Shown: positions 44,426 to 56,406, counted from the stretch's first letter. The stretch: DNA of 64,000 nucleotides from Drosophila miranda (GCF_003369915.1 NW_022881603.1:27078264-27142263), one strand, 5' to 3'. The notes: generated from the sequence alone by a model not told the origin. Numbers and translations: made by a program.

Positions 44426-47400
44426 CAGGGCCCTAAAGAGAAGCAATCGACCATGATTAGAAGAGCCACGGGCGAAGGATTATTGCCAAAAGGGGGAAAA
44501 CCACAATAAAGGAAGCGAGAAGCAGTGCAACAGCTGTCGGCGATCATCTTTTGGGCACCGGCCATATGGCCGTGCGCAGCAGCAGCTTCCATTTTCATTT
44601 TCCATTTCCGTTTCCGTTAAGTTAATTCCACACGACAGCAGCAAAGCAGAAAAGAAAAAACCCAACCAAAAAAGAGGAAAATTCCATGTATTGCTGTTTC
44701 CCCTCTTTTTTTTTGTTTAGTTTACAATTTCTCTCAGTTTTTCATTTCGTCGTTTCGCTTCCATGTTGCTCTGAAAAATATTTCACTTCTTCAGCCATCG
44801 GAAGGGGAGGGAGGCGAAAGGGAAGCAGACCTGAGATATTTGCTGGAAGAGTTTTCATTTCTTTTTCTGGAAAAGTGAAAAACATCTTTTATGCAAATTT
44901 ACCAGTTGGATCCAGGGAGCCAGAGAGCAGTCAGCAGGGGCTGGCAGACCGGCGTGGCAGGCCGGAGCTAACATGACTTCCGCTCTTTAACTGGCTTAAT
45001 GTTCCAAAGGCAAAAGCAAAACAAGAGTTGGGCATACCCCCTCCTAAAAAAAGGTTAAAATTATTTGATTAAAGTCGAGTGTAAAGCGGAGGAAAGCTGA
45101 AGGTAAACAGATAACTGTGCGGCTGCCCCAACCATATCCGAAGCTCTACAGACATATCATGAGAGGAGGCAATGCCAGGAGACTGCCAAGCCATCAAAGT
45201 AAAGGAATTTACATACGAGTACATACGAAAATAGATACATTTGTTGTCTTACTTCTGCCCTTTTTCACTTTACATTCTTTGTGGATTTTTTCCTGTATTT
45301 AACTCGGGCTTTCGATTAGGGATCTGTATTGAAAGCATTCCGGAAAATTGGAAAATGAAAACAGCAGCTTTCATACAAAGCCATCACAGCTGTGCCATCC
45401 AGTCGAACTTTATAAGCCTCTTAAGCGCCTTCTCTTACAACAAACTTTAAATGTAATCCTCCGTATCCCATTGACGGTGGCACACATCATTACCATTCCC
45501 TTTGCGCAGACCCTCAGTCTATATGAATCTCTAAAATTTCATCAAACCGAATCGATTTGATGAAGGCCTTTGGTAACCCTTCGTCACAGGCCAGAGGTGG
45601 CTTCCCAATCGGAGGAACTCTTGAGAAAAGTTTTCGCTGGCAGCAAATCAAATGCCGATTATCGCATAGTTAGTTGCACTCTCAAAGGGAATGGACGCCT
45701 GAGGAGTCCGTGGCAGTGGCAGCCAAAATATTGGCACGGGTCGGGGACTGGCACCGAATGGAGCCCGAATTCCCCCATCTCTTGTGGGAGAAGCCACGAC
45801 TGTTCTCTCATTATCGGCGTGTTTGTTTTATGAAGGTCGTTTCCAACAGCCCGCACAAAAGGATTTGGGGCACGCACGCACAGACATCGTCATTGTCGTC
45901 ACCATTAAGTCTACTCCCGCTCCCGCTCCTCTCCTACCACTTGTCCCACCAATTAAGGCAGCTTCGAAGCCATTTTTGGCATTGTTATCTAGGTGGTGCT
46001 ATTCCTTTTGGCCCACTCCTCCATCCGTCTCGCACTTTTCCAGCTTCTGTTGACACTTTTCGTTATTGTTGGCTGTTGACTGGTCCATCCCAATGATATC
46101 TTTGATAAATCTCGGCTTTCGCTTGTCCAAGCAACCAAAAATTTGTCTCAACTTGGCCAAGTGCTAATAGGAGCGGAGCCGCCAGTGGGCGGAGTGCGGA
46201 TGAGTGGCAGAAGGCCGCTCAAGTTCCTCATAATTGCTTATGACGAACAGTAGGAATAAATCTGTTTCCGAACTTGCCTTTTCTCTGCCACGAGAGTGGG
46301 TGGCTGGGCGTGGTTCTGGGGTTGTTGGTTAGACATGGAGTCTGGCTCTACGCGTTAAATTATTTCTCATTATTGACAGTTTATCAAATTGATTTAACAA
46401 ACCTCATGGCTGTCTCTGTCGCTCCTCCTACATTTTCCCCCCTCCCCTTTTAGCCAGCCTTAAGTGTCTTCGTGATAAATGTTATCGTTGTTTGCTGGCC
46501 TCCCTCCATCCTTTCCTACAACTTGCTTTCGCTCTCTCTATATCTCTCTCTCTGTCCCTCTCTTCTAACTAAGCTTAAATGTGCTTTTCCTGCTTTTCCT
46601 GCTCGTCCTTATGGTGTGTTTATGTGCTTCTGTGTGCCTGTGCGCCTGAGTGTGTGTGCGGAATTTATGTAATGCCCAAAGTTGAAGCATACTTTTCGGC
46701 TGTTTGCTTAATGTTTCTACTGCTACCGCTTCTGTTCCCATCCCCCCATAAAATTTTTAGTTAATTTTAGTTTGTTTGCACAGTAAAGTGTGCTCAAACC
46801 GGCTGAATGTTTTATTAATTTAAAAAAGAAAACAAAACTTTTCCACTTTTTAAATATATTTCTATCATAAAATAGTAATTCGGGTCGAATAATGCATGGA
46901 AGATGGAGAAAAATTCTTCATACATATGTATGTATATACAGAAAGATGAGAACAGTTTTCATCTGGTGAGATTTCTGAGGGCATTGACAACGGATTAGCC
47001 TAGAAATTAGCAGAACTTGGCATAAGAAAACTGTACAGGAGGCAGGAGATAAAAACAAGAAAATTTCGAATAAAATAATAACCAACAATTATTCAAAATT
47101 TCGAATAAGTTTTGAATTTAGAACAGTTTTTGTGAGAACACGAAAAGAGAGAACAGATGTAATAGCGCTGTAAAGAATATACTGTTTTTCCGAGAACAGG
47201 TTTTGTGAGAAAAATTGTTGTGGGAACAGTTTTTGTGGGATCAGTTTTTGTGGGAACAGTTTGATATTATTAAAATTCTGAAAAGTGATGAAATACTGTA
47301 CTTTTCTTTTTAGTGGGAACAGTTGCACAGTATTAAAAAATATAAAACCGTATACAACGTGCGATTGTATACTCAAATCACTGATTTCTCCTCTGAATAG

Positions 47401-49292
47401 CATTGTTAACTCAAACGGAGCACCGGCAAGGCCATTTATCTGATGCGAATTATCAATCAGATCAGAGCTTGTGCCCTTTGTTGCCGGGCATAAGGCAATT
47501 GCCGGCGCTGCCATGGCAATTGTTCTCATTTCCCCCATTGACAAAGCCAAGAAATATGAAATAATAATGCCAACGGAATTGATGTCTTGACAAGGGATCC
47601 TTGCCCCGATGCGTCGATTCAAATGGAATTGCCAGTAGGAGCGGAGCCAAGAAGTGAACCGAACAGCAAACAACAGTCGAGAGGCGACAGAGAGGAAAGC
47701 TGTTTCTGTAAGCAGAAATAATCCGATATTCATTTCCCTTTTCAATTGCCACCATTGCCATTGAAAGCTATTTGTTGTGTACATTTGTACGGGCCGAGTA
47801 GTCGTACATTTGATGGGCATAGTGTACATTGTATGTATGTTTGCATTCATGTTTTGTTGTTCCATTGTAATTAAGCCTTTGTTGGAAAGTGAAGTGCATA
47901 TTAAACATCTCCCCGGGTATTTGGCAGCGTCTCAAGTGGGACTGCAAGAACTGTACCCCGTTGTTTGTCATTGAATATGATGATTCCATTCAGGAATGTC
48001 ACGTCCTTGATGCCTAGAGTCTTCCTCGAAGTGCAGCTGGGCGGAAAATCATCTGACTGTGCTTAGTCATAATTCTTTGTTTGTTTTCCAATAACATTTA
48101 GACACAAAATCTTTCACTTTAGTCGATTTGTTTTGGTCACTTAATTGCCGACAGGTTTTTTCATTCATAATTTATTCACAATTCCATCTATTTCCATTCG
48201 ACCCGAAGGAAAACTTATATTTTCTCTGTTGACTTTTGCATAATTTATTCCTGAAGCAAACGACAGAAGGGAATTTTTGAATCCGGAATACGGGATCATG
48301 CCCAAATACATTTGTCCGTGCGTACACATTTTTGAAACTGTCATTGCCAAAATGGTTAATTAAATATTTACTTGGCAACACAGTGGTAAAACGTTGATTA
48401 ATTATTTAAAAACTTCTGTCAGAAGTCAGATCTCGGGTCTCGGGCCCTCTTTTGACAGAACGCTTACCATAAATGGAATCATATCGAGATTTCGCAACTG
48501 TTGACTGCTCTTGCTGCTATTTGTTGCTGACTGCAAACTTTCTAAAGTTTTTGCCACCCACTCAAGCCAGCCCCTGCACTGCTTTCGTCCCACCCACTGT
48601 GTGATTTTTCGACTTGCCGACACTTGTTTTTCGGGGGAGGGCGGGGCAGGAGCAGAGACCTCAACACAGAGAGGTCTAAGTGATTTAGGCTAAAGTTTTT
48701 TACCGGAAATGTAGCGAGGAAAACTTTTGTTGTTGCGCATAATCGTTTGCCGGAAGTTGATCAAAAAGGGGGGAATACTTATACCCGCAGACGATAGGTG
48801 CATTATGAAGCAATCAATAAATTTACTTGGGCGATTACTTCGCTGAGAACCGAGATGCCCAGCCAAGCACTTTGTCTCCTGTCAGGCTCCATGTACAAGT
48901 GTATGTGGTACTTATGCTGAGGTTTATGCGACGACAATGACGGCTGCCTCCTCACGTGTGTGTGGCACGTGGCTGTGCTGTGGAAGTCATAGTTCATTTG
49001 CATAACATTAACGGGCAGGCGGATGCCGGAGCATGAGCCGCTTGCCGGGCGTCTAAGCCGAGTTTAAATAAATTGATTCACTGATTCAAGAAATAAACTA
49101 TTAAAAGTCCGATGTGGTTCTAAGTTCCAATCTTCTCCTCCATCCATGGAAAAATAGTTGAGAGATCTATTGTCCCCTACTGATTCCCCCACATTTAAGA
49201 TTATTTTCCAACATTTAAGGGTTAGCTTTCAACTTCATTTAATTTCACAAATCCTTGACATAATTCCATTTCATTTGATCGATCCAAAGCGA
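44426..49292. other. intergenic DNA
   Basis: Single-copy sequence. A short imperfect tandem repeat based on GTGGGAACAGTTTTT lies at about 47195-47265. A 258-codon minus-strand frame (47865-47089) crosses this repeat and has no recognisable domain; I do not call it a gene. Pyrimidine microsatellites occur near 46530-46562. Confidence 0.4.
47195..47265. repeat. short imperfect tandem repeat
   Basis: About four copies of a 16-18 bp unit, GTGGGAACAGTTTTT with variants. Confidence 0.6.
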
Positions 49293-49676
49293 TTACTTCT
49301 TCAGCAAGGTGGAGACCACAGCGGGGCCAGCGGCATAGGTGGTGACGGGAGCAGCGTAGGCCGAATAGACTGAGGTCGATCCCAGATATGCGGAGGAGTA
49401 GACCGAAGGAGCGTAGGCGGAGTAGGCACGTGGATAGGCGGCGGAGTAGGTGGTCACCCGAGCGGCATAGGCCAGGCCTGGGGCTGCGGCGTAGGTCAGG
49501 GCCGGAGCAGCCGCATAGGTGGCCACAGCGGGAGCCACAACATGAGCCTGGGCGGCGGCGATGAACAGAGCCAAGCAGATGAGGAACTAAACAGAACAAA
49601 AAGATGAATGAGATTAGAAATCTCTTGCAAATATCCTCCTGAAACAGGCCTAACTGTAAAGCTGACTCACCTTCAT
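49293..49676 (-). CDS. small Ala/Tyr-rich secreted cuticular-type protein
   Basis: Exon 1 is only ATGAAG (49676-49671), followed by an 84 bp GT..AG intron and exon 2 (49586-49293), giving 99 residues. A signal peptide (MKFLICLALFIAAAQA) is followed by a mature chain rich in Ala, Tyr, Val and Pro, with repeated AAPA/ATYAAAP and YSAY units. The pattern (first intron right after two codons, signal peptide, low-complexity AAP repeats) is that of insect low-complexity cuticular proteins such as the CPLCA or Oak groups. Expected role is extracellular cuticle. A TATA box lies upstream. No lesions are seen. Confidence 0.85.
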
Positions 49677-49757
49677 GTTGATATTTGTTTTGGGTTTGGG
49701 TTTTGGGTTTTGGGTTTGTGTTGGACGAACGTTCTCAAAGATTGGAGGAAGTGCGTT

Positions 49758-49795
49758 GACTGATGCCATTCCCCAGAAAGGCCAGGGCTTTTATA
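49758..49795 (-). promoter_or_regulatory. core promoter of the cuticular-type gene
   Basis: TATAAAAG at 49795-49788 and a TCAGTC initiator with its A at 49761, a spacing of about 34 bp, on the minus strand. The start would lie about 85 bp upstream of the ATG. Confidence 0.7.
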
Positions 49796-51082
49796 CCCAA
49801 TCGAAGATCGAATTTTCAGAGAACAAGTTCTGCAATATGCGGATGTGGTAGCTAATCCGGGCATGCCATATCGAATGGATTAGCATTGTTTGGCTCTGTA
49901 CAAGCTGCTCAATGAATATGTTCGTTTGCACAGACAACAACCCTGACAAGGGTCCACGGACTGGCGGACGGAGGGACAGGCAGTAATGAGATCTTGATTG
50001 TTTGTCGGTTTGTGTGTGGGTCAAGTCTGGTGACAAGCCAAAAGCGTCAGCAAATAGCTTTGTTAATGGCGGTAAACGAAAGTGGCGGCAAAACGGAATT
50101 ACACAAATATAATTACACTCGAACGGAAAGCATAAGTGGCAACAAATCATTGTAATTTACGTCATCACCAATTGAATCTTTGGCATTGACAGTGAAAATT
50201 CATAAAAACGATTGAGAGGACGCCAGAAATGTCAAGGCACAAGTTATTATTTGCCTGGATCCCGTTGATCAAAAGCCAACCGATTTTTCGTGGGAAGTGA
50301 TACTATACATCGTAAAATTTATAGAGAAAAGTATAACCAGAAAAGTACTCCTGCGGAAAACTGACGCTGCCAGGAGGCTCTGTTGGGCCTGGGCCTAACA
50401 AGGAGTTGGTTATATAGAGATCGCCGTCACTAAAAGGATCCCACAATAACTGTTGTCTACCTACAAAAAACACATAAATTATACATTCAATTTGTGCTTA
50501 CAACGAAATGTGTCAAAGTTTCTCTGGGGAGCAGACTCACACCCATCCACTCATCCAGTCATCATTCCCATGTTCATGTCGGCAGAGCCACAGGACTCTG
50601 GTGTCCTGCTCAAATTACCCATATACTTGCCGCTTTGTAATTGTCAGAGAACGTAACGAACCGAACCAAAACAAAATGCTAAGTATACGCGAAAAGAACG
50701 AGTGTGTGCCGCCTCATGTGGGGGGGGCGAAGGCTCATTATTAACAATTTATGAGCTGAGACACGAAATTAGTCTGTGACAAGTTTCGCCGCAGGATGTG
50801 GACACAACAAACATATATCCATCCATCCGCCCCACCCAGCTACACGCACACGCACACACACACACACACACACAAGAGTTGAGCGTTTTCAAGTGCGGTT
50901 GTTTTGAATCACGGGCTCCTGATTTTCCGTTCTTAGCATCCGCGCTGCGCGTGTTACCTGGAAGAAAAGCTTTTGAGAGCAGGTTGCTGTCGCACCGGTA
51001 CGTACTGCGTATAAAAACCGGCCCCACCGGCATCTTGCTCTGTTGCACGGGCACAATCAGTGCGCTCCAGGCAGCAGTCGAA
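49796..51082. other. intergenic DNA
   Basis: No gene seen. An AC-rich microsatellite lies at about 50843-50872. TATAAAAA at 51011 and TCAGT near 51057 are spaced too widely to be a sure promoter. Confidence 0.4.

Positions 51083-51146
<64 letters not shown>
51083..51146. repeat. run of 64 G
   Basis: Uninterrupted poly(G) immediately before the second R1-clade element. It may be an assembly or sequencing artefact, a collapsed low-complexity tract, or a true G tract at the element's 5' junction. Confidence 0.9.
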
Positions 51147-51147
<1 letters not shown>

Positions 51148-51435
51148 GAACCCTTGTTTTGGCGCCTTCCACTTCCACTTTCCACATTGTTGGTGGAGGG
51201 AAAAAAGGAATTTTCACTCAACTTTTCTTCTTTCTTCTTCTTCTCGTCCGGAGCTTCACACACAGCAGCTGATCGCGCCGCCAGACAGGTGATCGCGTAG
51301 AGTTGCCACACTGACGGTGCTGCCAGACAGCCCTGATCGACCCAGGGCTGCCAGAGTGTTGGAGAGAGCTGGAGTTGCGCGCCAACGGAGGGAGATTTTA
51401 ATTTCGAAATTCAAATTCTAAAGTAAACAATAGAA

Positions 51436-52871
51436 ATGGAGGAGGATGAAAAGCTCGCCTTCAGGAAGGGTAGCATGCTCGCCCGATCGCCGGCACGCGA
51501 GCCATCTCCATCTCCAGCAGCAGCGGCGCAGAGTCGGGACCTTGACTCTGGGGAGACCCCCAAGAGGATTCGGGACCCAGCCAGCCCGGGAAGTTCCCAG
51601 AGGCAAACGCCGCCCAAGAAGAGCAAGGCCCACCAGGAGGCTACCTGCCTTGAGAACCTCTCGGAGCTGGGAAAAATCCTTGATGAGGTTCAGACCAGGA
51701 TGATGGACAAAAATACGCGCCACATCAACATGGCCACTGTTCGTGCGCATGAAGGAGCTGCACTCGAACATCATCGAATCGAGCCAAGAGGCTGCAGCGG
51801 GTAGAAGCGCGCTGCAGGAAGGCTCCGACGCCCAAGGCCTGTGCCCGAAATGCTCACAGAGCACGCGGAGCCCAGACAAGGAGCAGCAGACAACGACCGT
51901 CTGGAGGAAAGATGCCGCAGCGCAAACCGAACCGTGGCGTAAACTTAGCCAGCAATCAGTGGACAAGGCTGCGAAAAGGAGCTATCGCAACCAAGAGGAC
52001 CCCTAAAAAGGCCCCGTTGCGGCCACACGGAGACGTGGCGACGACCAGCGCCATGAGGCAGCCCAAGAGCCCCGGAATCCCGGACAGCGAATGGAGCGTG
52101 GTGGCCAAGAGGCCGAGAGCAGCACGCCGCGCTCGCCCAGACGCGGTCATAGTTCAGGCCCCCGGGAAGTCGTACAGCGAGGTTCTGGCAATGGTCACCA
52201 GACGACACGACAACCAGCTTTCCGACCTGGGAAGCTGCGTCTCCAAGGTACGCCGCACCATAAACGGCAACCTTCTGCTGGAGGTGGCAAAAGACAGCGT
52301 GGAGAGTGCTGAGGGCATGAAAGCCAGCATCGCACGTGTCCTCGGCGATGGAGCGTCTGTGCGCGCAATGACGACAGACTCGAAGGTGGTCATATTGGAG
52401 ATACGGGACATCGACTCCCTCGCGACAGAGCAGGAGATCTGTGCCGCTCTAACTCGCCAATTCAACATTGACGAGGGTCGAGTAAGAGTCCGCAGTCTGC
52501 GCCGCGGATACGCGGAGTCCCAGCTGGCGGTGGTCAGCTTGCCCTTCTCCCTGGGCCAAGCGGTCCTGAAAGGCGGCAAGGTGAGGATCGGCTGGACCAT
52601 ATGTAGGATCCGGGAAAGAGATGGACTCCCAAGGTGCTACCGATGCCTGGAAGCCGGGCATATCGCACGGAACTGCAAGAGTACAGTGTACAGGAGTGGC
52701 TGCTGCATCAAATGCGGGGAGTAAGGGCACAAAGTTGCCGAATGCAAAAAAGAGCCTGCGTGCTTCATCTGCTCAGCAGCTGGAAAGAAGGAGGTCACGC
52801 ACCAGGCAGGCACTAAAAACTGCCCAGCCACGCGAAGAGGGTTCGGCAAAACCAGGACGACATGCAGTTGA
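51436..52871 (+). pseudogene. ORF1 of R1-clade element 2, broken
   Basis: Starts MEEDEKLAFRKGS at 51436. Frame changes occur near 51740 and between about 51910 and 51990, and an in-frame TAA sits at 52722-52724 between two zinc knuckles (CYRCLEAGHIARNC; CIKCGE-stop-GHKVAEC). A third cluster (CFICSAAG) follows. The frame ends at TGA 52869-52871, overlapping the start of ORF2 by 10 bp. Product would be the RNA-binding structural protein of the element. Confidence 0.8.
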
Positions 52872-55849
52872 TTCAACTCAACCTGAATCACTGCAGGGCC
52901 GCACAGGATCTCCTGACGCAGACGGTGCGCGAGCTTGGCTCTGAGGTGGCACTCCTCAGCGAACCACATAAGGTGGGCAGCAGCAGCGATTGGGCCACGG
53001 ACCTTACTGGCAAAGCGGCCCTGTGGCTCTGTGGCGTCGACGCGGCACAATTGCGCGACACCAAGTCGGCAGACGGGTTCGTCCGAGGGTATGTAGGCGG
53101 CATATGGTTCTACAGCTGCTACCTGGCACCCAGCCTCTCACTGGAGACTTTCAGCCGCATTATGGACGAGCTGAGCTGCGATCTGCGAGGACGGAACAAC
53201 GTCGTAGTCGGAGGCGACTTCAACGCCTGGGCCCTGGAATGGGGGTCCTTCCGTACAAACGCCAGAGGCCGCACGGAGGCTTTTGCCTCTCTGGACGTAG
53301 TCCTTCTGAACGAAGGGTCCCAGCAAACTTTCAGCAGGGCAGGTGTAGGGTCGATCATCGATCTCACCTATGCCAGCAGCACACTGGCCCGGAACGCCCG
53401 ATGGAGGATCAGCGGCGTATATACTGCCAGCGACCACGAGGCCATACTATGCACCCTGGGCACCCTTGCCCGATCGAGAGGTACCCCGTTCCGGCATGGG
53501 AAGGCGTACCGCCAGGACACGCTGAGGGCCCAAGCCTTCGCAAGCGCCCTTGAGAGCTACTCTGCAAACGATGCAGACGGAGCCAACGATATGGCGACCA
53601 AATTGGCGGACGCACTTGAAGGCGCCTGCGACCAGAGCATGCTACCGAGAGGGACGTTCCGGAAGCACAAGGATCCAGTTTTCTGGTGGAGCGAAGCGAT
53701 TGCGGTTCTCCGTAGAACCTGCCACCGGGCCAGAAGGCTGCTCCAGCGAGCAAGAGGCACACCGCGCTTGGCCCGATGCAGCGAGACCTACAAAGCGGCG
53801 AGGAAGGATCTGAAGACCGCCATAAGGAACAGCAAGAGGGAATGCTTCCTTAAGCTGTGTGATGCCGCCGAAGAGGACCCCTGGGGAGGCGCGTACAGGA
53901 TGGTGGTGAAGAGGCTGAACGCGGGCAGTAATGCTCCAACAGATCCAGAGGCACTGGAGGGTATAGTCAGGGCACTGTTTCCTCGAGGACGGCAGATCCC
54001 TAGCTCCCTGCGGTTCGAGCATGTCCCGAGCGACATCTGCGAGGTTACGGAAGCCGAGGTGTTGCAGGCAGGCAGAAACCTGATACCTAGGAAGGCTCCG
54101 GGTCCGGATGCGATCCCCAACAGCGCGTTGAAGCTGGCACTTCTTCTACTCCCGAGGGAAGTTGCGGGCCTTTTCAACAAATGCCTCCAGGAGGGGACGT
54201 TCCCCGAGAGGTGGAAAAGGCAACGGCTGCTACTATTAACCAAGCCGGGCAAGCCGCCAGGGGTGGCCTCCTACAGGCCCATCTGCCTTCTGGACTCCAT
54301 GGGAAAAGTTTTCGAAATGGTGATCGGTGCGAGGCTGAGCGCAGCCATCGAAGTAGCAGGCGGTCTCTCCCAGAACCAATACGGGTTCAGGAAAGGGAGG
54401 TCGACGCTGGACGCCATCTTGAGGGTCGTACAAACGGCGGAGGAAGCCATTGCTGGGACTAGGTGGAGAGGCGGAAACAAGTCCTATTGTCTGGTGGTGA
54501 CACTGGACATTAGGAACGCCTTCAACTCGGCCGACTGGACCCGGACGCTGGAGGCACTGAGGTCCTTCAACATCCCGGGCTACCTACTGAATATAGCGCG
54601 AAGCTATTTCAGCAATAGGGTGCTGACAATGGACACATGTCAGGGCTCTAGGGCATACGAAGACTCAGCCGGAGTCCCGCAGGGCTCCGTTTTGGGACCT
54701 CTGCTCTGGAACGCCATGTACGACGGGGTCCTACGGCTCCCGATGCCAGCCAACACTAACCTGGTGGGTTTCGCTGACGACGTCGCAATAGTGGCGGTAG
54801 CGAAGGAACTTGCCGCAGTGGAGGAGCTTGCCAACGTCGCCATACAAGCCGTCGAGGCGTGGCTAGCCGCCGCGGGGCTGGAGCTGGCGGCCCAAAAAAC
54901 GGAGGCGGTCCTGATATCCAGCCGTAAAGTGGTCGAGACCGCCAGAGTGCAGGTCGGTGGGACCGCGATCGAATCGCAGAGGTCCATCAAGTACCTTGGA
55001 GTCCTCATCGACACGCGCCTGTCCTTCAAAGAGCATCTGGAATACGTCCACACGAAGGCCGGTGGGACCGCGGGAGCGCTATCCAGGATGCTGCTAAACA
55101 CCAGAGGGCCAAAGCAGGCAACGAGGAAACTGCTGACGAGCGTCGTGACGTCGCAGATGCTCTACGCCGCAACGGTGTGGGCAGAAGCCGCGAAGGTGAG
55201 GAGCTACATGCGAGGAGTTGAGGCAACGTACAGACTGTGCGCCATTAGGATCGCGTGCTCGTTCCGGACCATCTCAGAGGAAGCCGCGTTAGTCATTGCC
55301 ATGCAAGTTCCGCTCAGGGAGCTGATAAGGGAGAGGAAGGAGATCCATGATGCCATGACGGACAGTGCAGCCGAGGTACGCTCCAAAGCAGAAATTAAGG
55401 ACGCCGCCAGAAGGACCAGCATAGACAGATGGCAGACTCGATGGGACCACTCACCCAAAGGCCGATGGACCCACACCCTCAACCCAAGCATAGCATGCTG
55501 GGTTGAAAGGAAGCACGGCCAGGTGGATTTCTACCTTACCCAGGCACTGAGCGGACATGGCTGCTTCCGCGGCTACCTCAAGCGCTTCGGCCACGAGACA
55601 GAGGACTGGTGCCCCGAGTGTGGCACAGGCATAGAGGAGGACGCTCGCCACGTCCTCTTCGACTGCCACAGGTTTGACCTCGAGCGTCAGACATTGGAGA
55701 CAGCAGCAGGGTCTAGGGTCAGCACCGAGACTCTGGTGCCGCTGATGCTGGCAGACCCGAAGGTGTGGGAAGCAGCCGCGGAGTTCGCCTCTAGCGTGAT
55801 GCGAACGCTTAGGTCCTTGGAGAGAAGGCGGAAGGAGCAGACGGAGTAG
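52862..55849 (+). CDS. ORF2 of R1-clade element 2: endonuclease-reverse transcriptase
   Basis: Unbroken 995-residue frame starting MQLIQLNLNHCRAAQ. The N-terminal ~220 residues are an APE-type endonuclease (LLSEPHK; GGDFNAW; SDHEAI). Reverse transcriptase follows, with YRPICLL, NQYGFRKGRST, GVPQGSVLGP and the catalytic FADD (near 54770). A C-terminal Cys/His knuckle is CPECGTGIEEDARHVLFDC. Together these nick a target and copy the RNA onto it. All motifs are intact, so this ORF could act on its own RNA or in trans, although ORF1 is broken. Confidence 0.92.
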   Translation: MQLIQLNLNHCRAAQDLLTQTVRELGSEVALLSEPHKVGSSSDWATDLTGKAALWLCGVDAAQLRDTKSADGFVRGYVGGIWFYSCYLAPSLSLETFSRIMDELSCDLRGRNNVVVGGDFNAWALEWGSFRTNARGRTEAFASLDVVLLNEGSQQTFSRAGVGSIIDLTYASSTLARNARWRISGVYTASDHEAILCTLGTLARSRGTPFRHGKAYRQDTLRAQAFASALESYSANDADGANDMATKLADALEGACDQSMLPRGTFRKHKDPVFWWSEAIAVLRRTCHRARRLLQRARGTPRLARCSETYKAARKDLKTAIRNSKRECFLKLCDAAEEDPWGGAYRMVVKRLNAGSNAPTDPEALEGIVRALFPRGRQIPSSLRFEHVPSDICEVTEAEVLQAGRNLIPRKAPGPDAIPNSALKLALLLLPREVAGLFNKCLQEGTFPERWKRQRLLLLTKPGKPPGVASYRPICLLDSMGKVFEMVIGARLSAAIEVAGGLSQNQYGFRKGRSTLDAILRVVQTAEEAIAGTRWRGGNKSYCLVVTLDIRNAFNSADWTRTLEALRSFNIPGYLLNIARSYFSNRVLTMDTCQGSRAYEDSAGVPQGSVLGPLLWNAMYDGVLRLPMPANTNLVGFADDVAIVAVAKELAAVEELANVAIQAVEAWLAAAGLELAAQKTEAVLISSRKVVETARVQVGGTAIESQRSIKYLGVLIDTRLSFKEHLEYVHTKAGGTAGALSRMLLNTRGPKQATRKLLTSVVTSQMLYAATVWAEAAKVRSYMRGVEATYRLCAIRIACSFRTISEEAALVIAMQVPLRELIRERKEIHDAMTDSAAEVRSKAEIKDAARRTSIDRWQTRWDHSPKGRWTHTLNPSIACWVERKHGQVDFYLTQALSGHGCFRGYLKRFGHETEDWCPECGTGIEEDARHVLFDCHRFDLERQTLETAAGSRVSTETLVPLMLADPKVWEAAAEFASSVMRTLRSLERRRKEQTE

Positions 55850-55860
55850 GTGTCCACGCC

Positions 55861-55894
55861 ACTGCGAAGCAATGCTTTGCGGCAGTACCGCAGT
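55861..55894 (+). other. 3'-UTR RNA fold of R1-clade element 2
   Basis: Arms ACTGCG and CGCAGT pair across a 22-nt middle with AAGC-AAT-GCTT, starting 11 bp after the ORF2 stop. Matches the fold at 37733-37770 in layout and spacing. Confidence 0.65.
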
Positions 55895-56020
55895 CCGCGG
55901 GGCCCCTAGTCCCAACATACTCTTGTCCGTTAAATTAAGTTAAATATAAATTGTACAGTATATATTATAGAGCAAATAAATAAGTATATGTATATAAAAA
56001 AAAAAAAAAAAAAAAAAAAA

Positions 56021-56406
56021 CACATATGTTGCAAGTTCAGTTTTGACTTCGTCTGGGGGGGGGATTGCGTTAATTAATTCCAAAAGTGTGTTGCGTGTCC
56101 TGCCAAAAGGACAAATATGCGTACACGAACTCATGTCCTGTGGTCCGGTTGTTAAGGCTCCTTCCTCTATCTTTTCCCCTCCAGTAAATTATGAAAAATA
56201 TATTAAACTAAATCTGGGAAGAGCCTCAGAGAGGGTCTGTACCGTACCTTTCATTGGCAAAGGACACATGAACTTTCTTTTCTTCCCTAAATAATTAAAC
56301 AAATTTCTGCTGCTTTGATACACATTTTGTTCATAAATGTTCTTTATTCATTTTCCAGTTGGTTTTCAGCTCACATTTGGTTTGTTTTTATACCCGATAC
56401 TCAAAA
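56021..56406. other. intergenic DNA with a DINE end fragment
   Basis: No gene seen. 56390-56405 (TATACCCGATACTCAA) is a DINE terminus sitting directly before the start of the next unit, as if that unit had inserted into the end of another. Confidence 0.5.

Larger units (their letters stand above)
51147..56020 (+). mobile_element. R1-clade non-LTR retrotransposon, near full length
   Basis: 5' UTR (from about the G run), broken ORF1, intact ORF2, 3' UTR with hairpin (55861-55894) and an A-tail (55996-56020). ORF2 is clearly homologous to that of the element at 34105-37875 but well diverged, so they are different families of one clade. I could not find a target-site duplication, and the 5' boundary is uncertain. 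The G run might hide it. Confidence 0.85.

Noticed and set aside
51005-51060. TATA promoter at 51011 with TCAGT at 51057
   Set aside because: Spacing of about 46 bp is too long, and downstream DNA is the G run and the retroelement.
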